A DNA stretch of 64,000 nucleotides, taken from NCBI RefSeq assembly GCF_000801315.1, contig NZ_CP010054.1:744001-808000 (forward strand). Direction: 5' to 3'. The position numbers were made by a program, and so were the translations under genes. The notes beneath the pieces are model-generated. The model was not told the origin of the DNA and did no database searches. It saw nothing but the letters and a program-made list of their open reading frames with translations. Source of the DNA: Hymenobacter sp. DG25B. GTDB taxonomy: Bacteria; Bacteroidota; Bacteroidia; Cytophagales; Hymenobacteraceae. Of the stretch, positions 45,871 to 53,684 are shown piece by piece. The stretch's first letter is position 1, and each line of letters opens with the position of its first letter.

Positions 45871-47454
45871 ATGGCAGAAGTACGTCCGGATGAAGTATCC
45901 GCCATTCTGCGGGAGCAGCTGTCCAACTTCAAAACCGAAGCCGAACTCGAAGAGGTTGGTACGGTACTGCAGGTTGGCGACGGTGTAGCCCGCATCTACG
46001 GCCTGGGCAAAGCCCAGTCGGGGGAATTGCTCGAGTTTGAAAACGGCCTGCAGGCCCTGGTTCTCAACCTGGAAGAAGACAACGTAGGTGCCGTAATGCT
46101 CGGCGACTACAGCGAAATCCGGGAAGGAGCTACGGTGCGCCGCACCAATAAAATTGCCTCTATTCAGGTAGGCGAAGGTATCGTAGGCCGCGTGGTAAAC
46201 ACGCTGGGTCTGCCTATCGACGGCCGCGGCCCCATCCAGGGCCAGACCTACGATATGCCTCTGGAGCGTAAAGCGCCGGGCGTTATCTTCCGTCAGCCGG
46301 TAAACGAGCCCATGCAGACGGGTATCAAGGCTATTGACGCCATGATTCCGATTGGCCGTGGCCAGCGCGAGCTGATCATCGGTGACCGTCAGACGGGTAA
46401 GTCGACGGTAGCCCTGGATACCATCCTGAACCAGCGTGAGTTTTACGACCGCGGCGAGCCGGTATTCTGCATCTACGTTGCCGTAGGTCAGAAAGCCTCT
46501 ACGGTTGCCCAAATCGTAAACTCGCTGCAGCGCGGCGGCGCCATGGATTACACCGTGGTGGTTTCGGCCTCGGCGGCTGATCCGGCTCCTATGCAGTTCT
46601 TCGCGCCCTTCACGGGTGCCGCCATTGGCGAGTACTTCCGCGACACGGGCCGTCCGGCACTGGTAGTGTACGATGACTTGTCGAAGCAGGCAGTTGCTTA
46701 CCGTGAGGTGTCGCTGCTGCTGCGTCGTCCTCCCGGACGTGAAGCTTATCCCGGCGACGTATTCTATCTGCACAGCCGCCTGTTGGAGCGCGCCGCGAAG
46801 ATCAACGCTTCGGACGAAATTGCCCGCAGCATGAACGACCTGCCCGACAGCATCAAGCACCTCGTAAAAGGTGGTGGTTCGCTGACGGCTCTGCCCATCA
46901 TTGAGACGCAGGCTGGTGACGTATCGGCGTATATCCCCACGAACGTAATTTCGATTACGGACGGTCAGATCTTCCTCGAAACCAACCTGTTCAATGCCGG
47001 TATCCGCCCGGCCATCAACGTAGGTATCTCGGTATCCCGCGTAGGTGGTAACGCCCAGATCAAGTCGATGAAGAAGGTGGCCGGTACGCTGAAGCTGGAC
47101 CAGGCGCAGTTCCGCGAGCTGGAAGCCTTCGCCAAGTTCGGCTCCGACCTCGATGCCTCGACCAAGCTCACTATTGAGCGTGGCCGTCGTAACCTCGAAA
47201 TCCTGAAGCAGCCCCAGTTCTCGCCCCAGCGGGTAGAAGATCAGGTGGCCGTTATCTACGCCGCTACCAACGGCCTGCTTGACCAAGTACCAGTAAACAA
47301 GGTGCGGGAGTTCGAGAAGGAGTTTGTGCAGGTGATGACCTCGCGCCACCCAGAGGCTCTACAAGGGCTGAAGGCTGGTAAGCTGGACGATTCCATCACC
47401 GGTGCTATCCGTCAGGTTGCCAAAGACCTGTCGGCGGTATACGCTAATAAGTAA
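45871..47454 (+). CDS. atpA: F0F1 ATP synthase subunit alpha
   Basis: 527 residues. Non-catalytic nucleotide site with P-loop GDRQTGKST at 171-179, followed by [13 protein letters not shown], and the family signature around [14 protein letters not shown]. It forms the F1 hexamer with the beta subunit, whose gene is not in this window. An antisense open frame covering almost the whole gene is a shadow of GC-rich codon use. Confidence 0.97.
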   Translation: MAEVRPDEVSAILREQLSNFKTEAELEEVGTVLQVGDGVARIYGLGKAQSGELLEFENGLQALVLNLEEDNVGAVMLGDYSEIREGATVRRTNKIASIQVGEGIVGRVVNTLGLPIDGRGPIQGQTYDMPLERKAPGVIFRQPVNEPMQTGIKAIDAMIPIGRGQRELIIGDRQTGKSTVALDTILNQREFYDRGEPVFCIYVAVGQKASTVAQIVNSLQRGGAMDYTVVVSASAADPAPMQFFAPFTGAAIGEYFRDTGRPALVVYDDLSKQAVAYREVSLLLRRPPGREAYPGDVFYLHSRLLERAAKINASDEIARSMNDLPDSIKHLVKGGGSLTALPIIETQAGDVSAYIPTNVISITDGQIFLETNLFNAGIRPAINVGISVSRVGGNAQIKSMKKVAGTLKLDQAQFRELEAFAKFGSDLDASTKLTIERGRRNLEILKQPQFSPQRVEDQVAVIYAATNGLLDQVPVNKVREFEKEFVQVMTSRHPEALQGLKAGKLDDSITGAIRQVAKDLSAVYANK

Positions 47455-47457
47455 TTG

Positions 47458-47520
47458 GTTGATTGCTACCTGCGGCTGGTTGAATATTTCATCAGCTGCA
47501 GGTAGCAACTAACAATCAAC
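47458..47520. repeat. Inverted repeat between atpA and atpG
   Basis: GTTGATTG...CTACCTGCGGCTG (from 47458) pairs with CAGCTGCAGGTAG...CAATCAAC (to 47520), with a few extra bases in the right arm. It occupies the whole gap between the two genes and is like the element between atpF and atpH in size and place, but differs in sequence. Confidence 0.75.
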
Positions 47521-47529
47521 ACGCAATCA

Positions 47530-48420
47530 ATGGCTAGCTTAAAAGAAGTCCGTAACCGAATTCAGTCGGTGAGCAGCACGCAGCAAATCACCAAAGCCAT
47601 GAAAATGGTAGCGGCGGCTAAGCTGCGTCGCGCGCAGGACAACATCCTGCGCATGCGCCCTTACGCCCAGCGGCTGAACAGCATTCTGAGCAACCTCACG
47701 GGGCTGGCCGGCGGCGAAATTGTAAGCGAGTATGCAGTGCAGCGTGAGGTGCGCCGCGTGCTGGTTATTGCGGTTACCTCTGACCGAGGCCTGGCGGGTG
47801 CGTTCAACAGCAACATCTTCAAGGGTGTGAATGCCCTGGTACAGGAGCGTTACGCGGCACAAGCGGCTGCTGGCAACATTACTGTTCTGGCCATCGGTAA
47901 GAAGGCTCACGATTACTTCGGGAAGCGTGGCCCGCTGCTGGGTGACTATAACCACGTATTCACCAAGCTGTCCTTCGACACGGTGCGCGTGGCCGCTGAG
48001 CAGGCTATGGAAGGTTTCCGCATGGGTCAGTTCGATGAGGTGGTGATGGTTTATAACGAGTTCAAGAACGTAGCTACGCAAATTGTACGCACGCAGCAGC
48101 TGTTGCCGCTGGTGCCCGCCGAGCTGCCCCAGGGCGCTACGGACACGATGAACGTGGATTACATCTTTGAGCCTTCGAAAGAAGAAATCATCCAGACGCT
48201 GATTCCCCAGTCGTTGAAAGTGCAGCTGTACAAGGCCGTACTGGAAAGCAACGCCTCGGAGCATGGCGCCCGCATGACGGCCATGGACAAAGCCACCGAC
48301 AACGCCGGTGAACTGCTGAAGCAACTCAAGCTGACGTACAACCGCACGCGTCAGGCGGCCATCACCACCGAGATTCTCGAAATCGTGGGTGGTGCCGAAG
48401 CGCTGGCCGCCAGCCGGTAA
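47530..48420 (+). CDS. atpG: F0F1 ATP synthase subunit gamma
   Basis: 296 residues. N-terminal helix SLKEVRNRIQSVSSTQQITK and AMKMVAAAKLRRAQ, and C-terminal helix with NRTRQAAITTEILEIVGGAEA, form the rotor shaft; the middle is the Rossmann-like part (VTSDRGLAGAFNSN). Last gene of the cluster; atpD and atpC must lie elsewhere, as is usual in this phylum. Confidence 0.97.
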   Translation: MASLKEVRNRIQSVSSTQQITKAMKMVAAAKLRRAQDNILRMRPYAQRLNSILSNLTGLAGGEIVSEYAVQREVRRVLVIAVTSDRGLAGAFNSNIFKGVNALVQERYAAQAAAGNITVLAIGKKAHDYFGKRGPLLGDYNHVFTKLSFDTVRVAAEQAMEGFRMGQFDEVVMVYNEFKNVATQIVRTQQLLPLVPAELPQGATDTMNVDYIFEPSKEEIIQTLIPQSLKVQLYKAVLESNASEHGARMTAMDKATDNAGELLKQLKLTYNRTRQAAITTEILEIVGGAEALAASR

Positions 48421-48441
48421 GGTTCTACTTTTTACGAATTT

Positions 48442-48478
48442 AAAAAAGCCCGTTTCCTGCTGGAAACGGGCTTTTTTC
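48442..48478 (+). terminator. Terminator of the atp operon
   Basis: Stem AAAAGCCCGTTTCC.../GGAAACGGGCTTTT with a 4-base loop and T tract, 22 bases after the atpG stop. Confidence 0.9.
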
Positions 48479-48480
48479 TT

Positions 48481-48586
48481 GTAGCGCGAAGCTCCGGCTT
48501 CGCGGACGAGCGCAGCGAGTAGCAGGCGTTTGCACTACGCGTAGGAACTCGCGTTGCTCGTCCGCGAAGCTGGAGCTTCGCGCTAC
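48481..48586. repeat. Inverted repeat with 40-bp arms
   Basis: 48481-48520 pairs with 48547-48586 over 40 bases with about four mismatches. Each arm also folds on itself (GCGAAGCTCCGGCTTCGC). It lies directly after the atp terminator and before the convergent HAD gene. It looks like a mobile or REP-like palindromic element and is unlike the other elements in this window in sequence. Confidence 0.85.
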
Positions 48587-48617
48587 TTTTTCGCACCTGT
48601 TCGCGCTAATCTTTGTG

Positions 48618-49343
48618 CTATAGTTTCATGTACTGCCGCTTGGCCAGCTGCGCGTCGGGTTTGGGCGCATCATGTTGCTTGGTCAGGAGTTGAAGAACCT
48701 GGGCGGGGGTTATTTCAGTGAAGTCCTTGATAACCGTGAGTGGGGCTTGAAACTCAGTCGGCTTCAGGGTGGTGGATACGCCGATACAGCGCATGCCGGC
48801 TTTGTAGGCGGCCTGCTCGCCCAGCATAGCATCTTCAAACACAATGCAGCGCTCTGGCGGAATGCCCAGCTTACGAGCCGTTACGGTATAGGTATCGGCG
48901 TGAGGCTTGCCGTGGTCTACATCATCTTTCCCGATGACGGCATCAAAAAAGCGGCGCAGGTCCAGGTAATCGATGATATAGCGGATGGTTTCTGTGCCGG
49001 AGCCTGTACCCAGGCCTATTTTGAAGCCGGCGGCGCGCGCCTTTTCCAGAAAGGAGACCAGGCCCGGCAGGGGTTTGCGTTTGTTCCAGTACAAAGTGCG
49101 GTACAGGAACTCACGTTGCGAGGCATATTCTTCCAGCTGCTTTTTGGGCACCGGATTGGTGAAGACAGTGGAAAGAATTTTACTGGCGGGCATGCCGTTC
49201 AGGCGGCGCAGCAGGCGGCTGGCGTTAGTCGTTAGCCCCAGGTCCCGGAATAAAAGCTGAAAGGCGCGGGCCTGCGTAGGCGTATTGTCAATCAGTACGC
49301 CATCCATATCAAAGATGAGGGCGTAGGAAGAGAAATCAGGCAT
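48618..49343 (-). CDS. HAD family hydrolase, beta-phosphoglucomutase-like
   Basis: 241 residues. Motif I FDMDGVLIDNT near residue 10-20, a helical cap (about 25-90), motif II GLGTGSG and motif III/IV GKPHADTY...VFEDAMLGEQAA. The DxDGV start and cap type fit phosphatases or phosphomutases acting on small sugar phosphates; the exact substrate cannot be told. Confidence 0.88.
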   Translation of the reverse strand: MPDFSSYALIFDMDGVLIDNTPTQARAFQLLFRDLGLTTNASRLLRRLNGMPASKILSTVFTNPVPKKQLEEYASQREFLYRTLYWNKRKPLPGLVSFLEKARAAGFKIGLGTGSGTETIRYIIDYLDLRRFFDAVIGKDDVDHGKPHADTYTVTARKLGIPPERCIVFEDAMLGEQAAYKAGMRCIGVSTTLKPTEFQAPLTVIKDFTEITPAQVLQLLTKQHDAPKPDAQLAKRQYMKL

Positions 49344-49438
49344 GAAGAAATCAACTGAGGTAACAAAGAAATAACCGCTAGTGCCTACGCAAGCCCGCCC
49401 GATTTAGCTGTCAGCAACGGAACTCCACCGAGGAGAGT

Positions 49439-49446
49439 TATCTTTG
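49439..49446 (+). promoter_or_regulatory. -7 promoter box for the alkaline phosphatase gene
   Basis: TATCTTTG followed by C, 43 bases before the TTG start. No TTG at the -33 distance. Confidence 0.5.
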
Positions 49447-49489
49447 CAGCCGCTTTAGGGAGTTTCCTGAAAGCTGATGACGTGCTTAA

Positions 49490-51220
49490 TTGTCTTTCGA
49501 TTTGAAAAAGAGCCTGTTGTGGCTGGCGGTGGCCCTGGTGTCGTTGCCCGCAGTTGCCCAGAAGAAAAGCAAGACGCAGACGCTGGAGCGCCCCAAGCTG
49601 ATGGTGGGTATTGTGGTAGATCAAATGCGCTACGACTACCTGTACCGCTACTGGAACAAGTATGGCAGTGGCGGCTTCAAGCGCCTGCTGGGGCAGGGCT
49701 TCAGCTACGAAAACACACACTATAACTACGTGCCCACCTACACCGGGCCGGGTCACGCCAGCATTTACACGGGCACTACGCCCTCCGTGCACGGTATTGT
49801 GGGCAACAACTGGTATGTGCGGGAAGAAGGCCGCGGCACGTACGTAACGGAAGATAAATCGGTGAAGGCGGTGGGCGGCTCCGCAGCCGCCGGGCAGCAG
49901 TCGCCGCACTACATGCTTACCAGCACCATTACCGATGAGCTGCGCCTGGCTACCAATTTTCAGAGCAAAGTCATTGGGGTGTGTATTAAGGACCGGGGCT
50001 CCATTCTGCCCGCCGGCCACGCGGCCAATGCGGCCTACTGGTACGATGGCACGAATGGGGCTTTTATCAGCAGCTCCTACTACCAGAACACGCTGCCCGG
50101 CTGGGTGGCCAACTTCAATAGCCAGCAGAAAGCCGCCCAGTACCTGAGCAAGCCCTGGGAAACGCTGCTGCCCATTGCCCAATACACGGAAAGCTCTGCC
50201 GATGATGTGCCGTGGGAATCGGCGTTTAAGGGTGAAGCCAGACCGGTTTTTCCGCATGATTTACCCCAACTCAGCGCCGGCGCCCCGCCCGCGGTGAAAG
50301 ACGCCCTCAAGGCGGAAGGGGAGAAAGCCCCGTTGGCCACGTCCCGGAATCTGGACCTGATTCGCTCTACGCCCTTCGGCAATTCCCTGACGCTGGATTT
50401 CGCGCTGGAAGCCCTGCGCAACGAGCAGCTGGGTCAGCGTGACGTAACCGATTTTCTGGCGCTGAGCTTTTCCAGCACGGACTACCTGGGGCATCAGTTT
50501 GGCCCCAACTCCATTGAGGTAGAAGATACCTACCTGCGCCTCGACCAGGACCTGGAGCGCCTGCTGCGCTACCTGGATGATAATGTGGGCAAAGGCCAGG
50601 TGCTGGTGTTCCTCTCTGCCGACCACGGCGGGGCGCACGCCCCCGATTTCCTACTGGACAAAGGCATTCCGGCCGGCAACGTGGGCTCGGCGCTGATGCG
50701 CGACTCTCTGCAGCGCGAGCTGGTGCGCCGGCACGGGGCCGGCAAATGGGTGCTGAGCTTCGAAAATCAGCAGGTGTACCTGAACCGGCCGCTGGTGGCG
50801 CAAAAGAAGCTGGACCTGAATCAGATGCAGCGCGAAGTGGCTGAAGTGATGCTGGACATGACCGGCGTAGCACGCACCTATACCGCGCCTGACTTTCAGC
50901 AGTCGCACTTTGAGAGTGGGCTGCCTATGTACCTGGAAAACGGCTTTTTCCCCAAGCGCAGCGGTGATGTTTCGGTGGTATTAGCGCCGGGCTGGCTGGA
51001 ATCGTATACCTACCCCATCAACAAAGGCGCTACGCACGGCTCCTCCGGCAACTACGATACGCACGTGCCGCTACTTTTCTGGGGCTGGCACGTAAAGCAC
51101 GGCGAGTCTAACTCGGCCGCACGTATCATCGACATTGCGCCCACGGTGGCGCGCTGGCTGCACATTCAGGAGCCCAACGGCTGCACCGGAGAACCGCTGC
51201 AGGAAGTACTGGGCCGATAA
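49490..51220 (+). CDS. PafA-type alkaline phosphatase
   Basis: 576 residues from a TTG start. Signal peptide to about 24 (PAVAQ), so periplasmic. The alkaline-phosphatase-superfamily core shows the metal-binding VVDQMRYDYL, the nucleophile Thr in YTGPGHASIYTG, VGNNWY, the PafA-type KDRGSILPAGHAA pair of Lys and Arg, ADHGGAHAPDF and the C-terminal THGSSGNYDTHVPLLF. PafA enzymes hydrolyse phosphomonoesters and in some Bacteroidota are made regardless of phosphate level. A pyrophosphatase gene follows 113 bases later. Confidence 0.92.
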   Translation: MSFDLKKSLLWLAVALVSLPAVAQKKSKTQTLERPKLMVGIVVDQMRYDYLYRYWNKYGSGGFKRLLGQGFSYENTHYNYVPTYTGPGHASIYTGTTPSVHGIVGNNWYVREEGRGTYVTEDKSVKAVGGSAAAGQQSPHYMLTSTITDELRLATNFQSKVIGVCIKDRGSILPAGHAANAAYWYDGTNGAFISSSYYQNTLPGWVANFNSQQKAAQYLSKPWETLLPIAQYTESSADDVPWESAFKGEARPVFPHDLPQLSAGAPPAVKDALKAEGEKAPLATSRNLDLIRSTPFGNSLTLDFALEALRNEQLGQRDVTDFLALSFSSTDYLGHQFGPNSIEVEDTYLRLDQDLERLLRYLDDNVGKGQVLVFLSADHGGAHAPDFLLDKGIPAGNVGSALMRDSLQRELVRRHGAGKWVLSFENQQVYLNRPLVAQKKLDLNQMQREVAEVMLDMTGVARTYTAPDFQQSHFESGLPMYLENGFFPKRSGDVSVVLAPGWLESYTYPINKGATHGSSGNYDTHVPLLFWGWHVKHGESNSAARIIDIAPTVARWLHIQEPNGCTGEPLQEVLGR

Positions 51221-51332
51221 AACAGGAACAGGCTGGCGGCGGTTGTCAGGCCGCCTACTTTCAGGAAGTAATAACATAGTTTCTTTTTCATACAGCTGCC
51301 CCCACTGCGCGGGCGGCTAACTGCACTCCAAA

Positions 51333-51902
51333 ATGACGCATTTTAATCCCTGGCATGACGTAGCCCTCGGTGATAACGCCCCGCAAGTAGTGAATGGCAT
51401 TATTGAAATTCCGAAAGGCTCGAAAGGCAAATACGAGCTGGACAAAGAAAGCGGCCTGCTGAAGCTGGACCGGGTTCTGTTTTCCGCCGTGCATTATCCG
51501 GCCGCATACGGTTTTATTCCCCGCACCTACTGCGACGATAAAGACCCCTTGGACATTCTGGTGCTGTGCTCGGTAGATATTGTACCCATGTGCCTGGTAG
51601 ACGCCAAGGTAATTGGGGTGATGCAGATGATTGACGGCGACGAGGAAGACGACAAAATTATTGCCGTGGCCGCTAACGATGTATCGGTAAACCACTACAA
51701 CGATATTGCCGACCTGCCCCCGCACACCCTGCTGGAAATGCAGCGTTTTTTTGAGGACTACAAAGCCCTGGAGCACAAGCATGTGAGCGTGGAGCGCTTT
51801 ATGGGCCGCGAAGACGCGTACCACATCGTGGAGAAGAGCATTCAGCTCTACAACGAAACCTTTGGTACCAAGCACGCCGCGCAGGCCGCCGCTGCGCAGT
51901 AA
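51333..51902 (+). CDS. ppa: Inorganic pyrophosphatase (family I)
   Basis: 189 residues. The start [20 protein letters not shown] and the catalytic block [20 protein letters not shown] with its three Asp residues identify the soluble magnesium enzyme. [11 protein letters not shown] and [11 protein letters not shown] supply the other substrate contacts. It hydrolyses pyrophosphate in the cytoplasm and so drives biosynthetic reactions. A terminator-like stem follows. Confidence 0.96.
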   Translation: MTHFNPWHDVALGDNAPQVVNGIIEIPKGSKGKYELDKESGLLKLDRVLFSAVHYPAAYGFIPRTYCDDKDPLDILVLCSVDIVPMCLVDAKVIGVMQMIDGDEEDDKIIAVAANDVSVNHYNDIADLPPHTLLEMQRFFEDYKALEHKHVSVERFMGREDAYHIVEKSIQLYNETFGTKHAAQAAAAQ

Positions 51903-51925
51903 CTACCGCAGCGCGGAGCTATCCG

Positions 51926-51972
51926 AGCGCCCCTGTCAGAGCTTTTATAGCCGGCAGGGGCGCTTTGCTTTT
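51926..51972 (+). terminator. Terminator after ppa
   Basis: AGCGCCCCTG (51926-51935) pairs perfectly with 51955-51964 and is followed by TTGCTTTT. Confidence 0.65.
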
Positions 51973-51999
51973 GGACCAACCAAAGAGTATTTACATTTT
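51971..51999 (+). promoter_or_regulatory. Probable promoter of the DUF6766 gene
   Basis: TTG at 51971-51973 and TACATTTT from 51992, 18 bases apart; the -7 box deviates at its last base. Start codon at 52024. Confidence 0.4.
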
Positions 52000-52023
52000 T
52001 GGGGAGTTTGCGTATCAGCCTCT

Positions 52024-52707
52024 ATGCCCAAAAAACCCGCTAGGTCGCCGTTTCTGCGTTTCCTCTATGAGAACAGCCTGCTGTTGGTAGGCACCGCCCT
52101 GGTGCTGGGCACCCTGGCCGGGCAGTGCTATACCGGCTGGCAGGATTACAACGATGAGCTAGAGCAAATGAAGCTGCCCCAACTAGCTTTACAGCAATAC
52201 CTTGGCTCGGGTCATTTTCTGGAAGCCACCTTCGAAAACTGGGAAAGCGAGTTTCTGCAAATGGCCCTGTACGTGCTGCTCACGGTGGGGCTGCGGCAAA
52301 AAGGCTCGTCAGAGTCCAAGAAGCTATACGAGAAAGAAGAAGTAGACCGGAAGCCGGATCCTAACCGCAAGGGCGCCCCGGCTCCGGTACGTTGGGGCGG
52401 CATCTGGCTGCTGCTATTCAAAAATTCCCTCAGCATTGCCTTCACCCTGCTGTTTTTTGCCAGCCTGTTTCTGCATGCCAAAGGCGGCGCCGAGGTGTAC
52501 AATGTAGAGCAGCTGCAGCAACACAAGCCGTTGGTAAGCACCTGGGAGTATATGAGCACCACCCGCTTTTGGTTTGAGTCGCTGCAGAACTGGCAGAGCG
52601 AGTTCCTGTCTATTGTTTCTATTGTGGGACTGTCCATTTTCCTGCGGCAGCAAGGCTCCCCGGAGTCGAAGCCGGTGGATGCCCCCAACGACGAAACCGG
52701 CGAGTAG
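52024..52707 (+). CDS. DUF6766 family membrane protein
   Basis: 227 residues from the ATG at 52024; the frame is open from 51862, but that region holds the ppa terminator and a promoter. Two similar halves, each with membrane helices and a common motif (FENWESEFLQM and LQNWQSEFLSI), joined by a charged loop rich in Lys and Glu. The repeats of LRQKGSSESKK / LRQQGSPESKP at the ends of both halves also match, so the protein is an internal duplication. Function unknown. Confidence 0.8.
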   Translation: MPKKPARSPFLRFLYENSLLLVGTALVLGTLAGQCYTGWQDYNDELEQMKLPQLALQQYLGSGHFLEATFENWESEFLQMALYVLLTVGLRQKGSSESKKLYEKEEVDRKPDPNRKGAPAPVRWGGIWLLLFKNSLSIAFTLLFFASLFLHAKGGAEVYNVEQLQQHKPLVSTWEYMSTTRFWFESLQNWQSEFLSIVSIVGLSIFLRQQGSPESKPVDAPNDETGE

Positions 52708-52731
52708 CCGCCGGAAAGCAGCCGAGCGTCG

Positions 52732-52739
52732 TATCTTTG
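52732..52739 (+). promoter_or_regulatory. -7 promoter box for the UbiA-like gene
   Basis: TATCTTTG followed by C, 43 bases before the start codon, the same spacing as for the alkaline phosphatase gene. Confidence 0.5.
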
Positions 52740-52782
52740 CCGGGCACTCCTCCGGTGCTATCCAACCGCTGCTTTCTCCGCT

Positions 52783-53682
52783 ATGCGCCCTTCCTCTCAT
52801 ACTGCCCCGGCTGGCATAGCGGCGCAACTTATAAGCTTGCTGCGAGGGCTGCTGGATGCCATTCTATACAGTAGCTTGTTGGTAGCTGCCGCGGCCACCG
52901 GCCTCACGGCCGCTACCTTCCTGTTCTGGCAGCAGCTCATGCCCCCCCGGCTGGCCCTGCTCATCTTCGCAGCCACGCTGTTCCTGTATAACCTCGACAG
53001 CATTCTGCCTTACAAATACACGCAGCCGGCATTGCTCTCCCAGCGCAAGCGCTGGATGCTACGCCACCGCCGCGCCCTGCTGGGAGTGGCGGTAGTAAGC
53101 CTGGCCATAGCGGGCTGGGTTTTTCTGTTTGATGGGTGGCTGCACCTAACGCCGTTTCTGGGTCACCTGGCGGTTATTTCGGTGCTGTACTCGTTGCCAG
53201 TGCTGGGCCGCCGGGGCCAGCGCCGCAGCCTGCGCGACGTACCCCTGCTGAAGGGCTTTCTCATTGCCTATGTATGGTCGGCGGTGACGGTATGGATGCC
53301 GGCGCTGCAGCTGCACCAGCCGCTGTTTTCGCCCGTGGTGCTGGTGCTGTTTGCCCGCCGCTTCTTCTTTATTCTGGCCCTCACCTTTGTCTTCGACATT
53401 CGGGACTATACCAAAGACCGGCTAAGTGGTACCCAGACCTTTCCCGGGCTGTTTGGCGTGCGGGCCGCCAAGTTTCTGGCGCTGGGGGCGTTGGCGCTGG
53501 CTACCGTGCTGATTCCGCCCGGGGCCTCCACCTTACACATATGGGTGCTCACGCTGCCGCTCATCTTAACCGCCGGCATTATCTGGCAGGCCAATGAGGC
53601 GCGCTCCGACTATTATTTTGCTTTGCTGGCCGATGGGGTAATGTTGCTCCAGTTCCTGGCCGTGTACTGGGCTGCCCGCTAA
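52783..53682 (+). CDS. UbiA-like membrane protein
   Basis: 299 residues with about eight membrane helices. The motif FDIRDYTKDRLSG fits the second Asp-rich motif of UbiA prenyltransferases, but the first (NDxxDxxxD) is only weakly seen around YNLDSILPYKYTQ. It may be a divergent member of the family or one that has lost prenyl transfer. The gene stops two bases before the stop codon of the convergent NAD(P)HX repair gene. Confidence 0.7.
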   Translation: MRPSSHTAPAGIAAQLISLLRGLLDAILYSSLLVAAAATGLTAATFLFWQQLMPPRLALLIFAATLFLYNLDSILPYKYTQPALLSQRKRWMLRHRRALLGVAVVSLAIAGWVFLFDGWLHLTPFLGHLAVISVLYSLPVLGRRGQRRSLRDVPLLKGFLIAYVWSAVTVWMPALQLHQPLFSPVVLVLFARRFFFILALTFVFDIRDYTKDRLSGTQTFPGLFGVRAAKFLALGALALATVLIPPGASTLHIWVLTLPLILTAGIIWQANEARSDYYFALLADGVMLLQFLAVYWAAR

Positions 53683-53684
53683 GT

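Noticed and set aside
45859..47349. 496-residue antisense frame covering atpA
   Set aside because: atpA is certain; the antisense product has no domain and mirrors its codon pattern.
49385..50257. 290-residue antisense frame over the start of the alkaline phosphatase gene
   Set aside because: It would cover the promoter and signal peptide of a clearly real gene and has no motif of its own.
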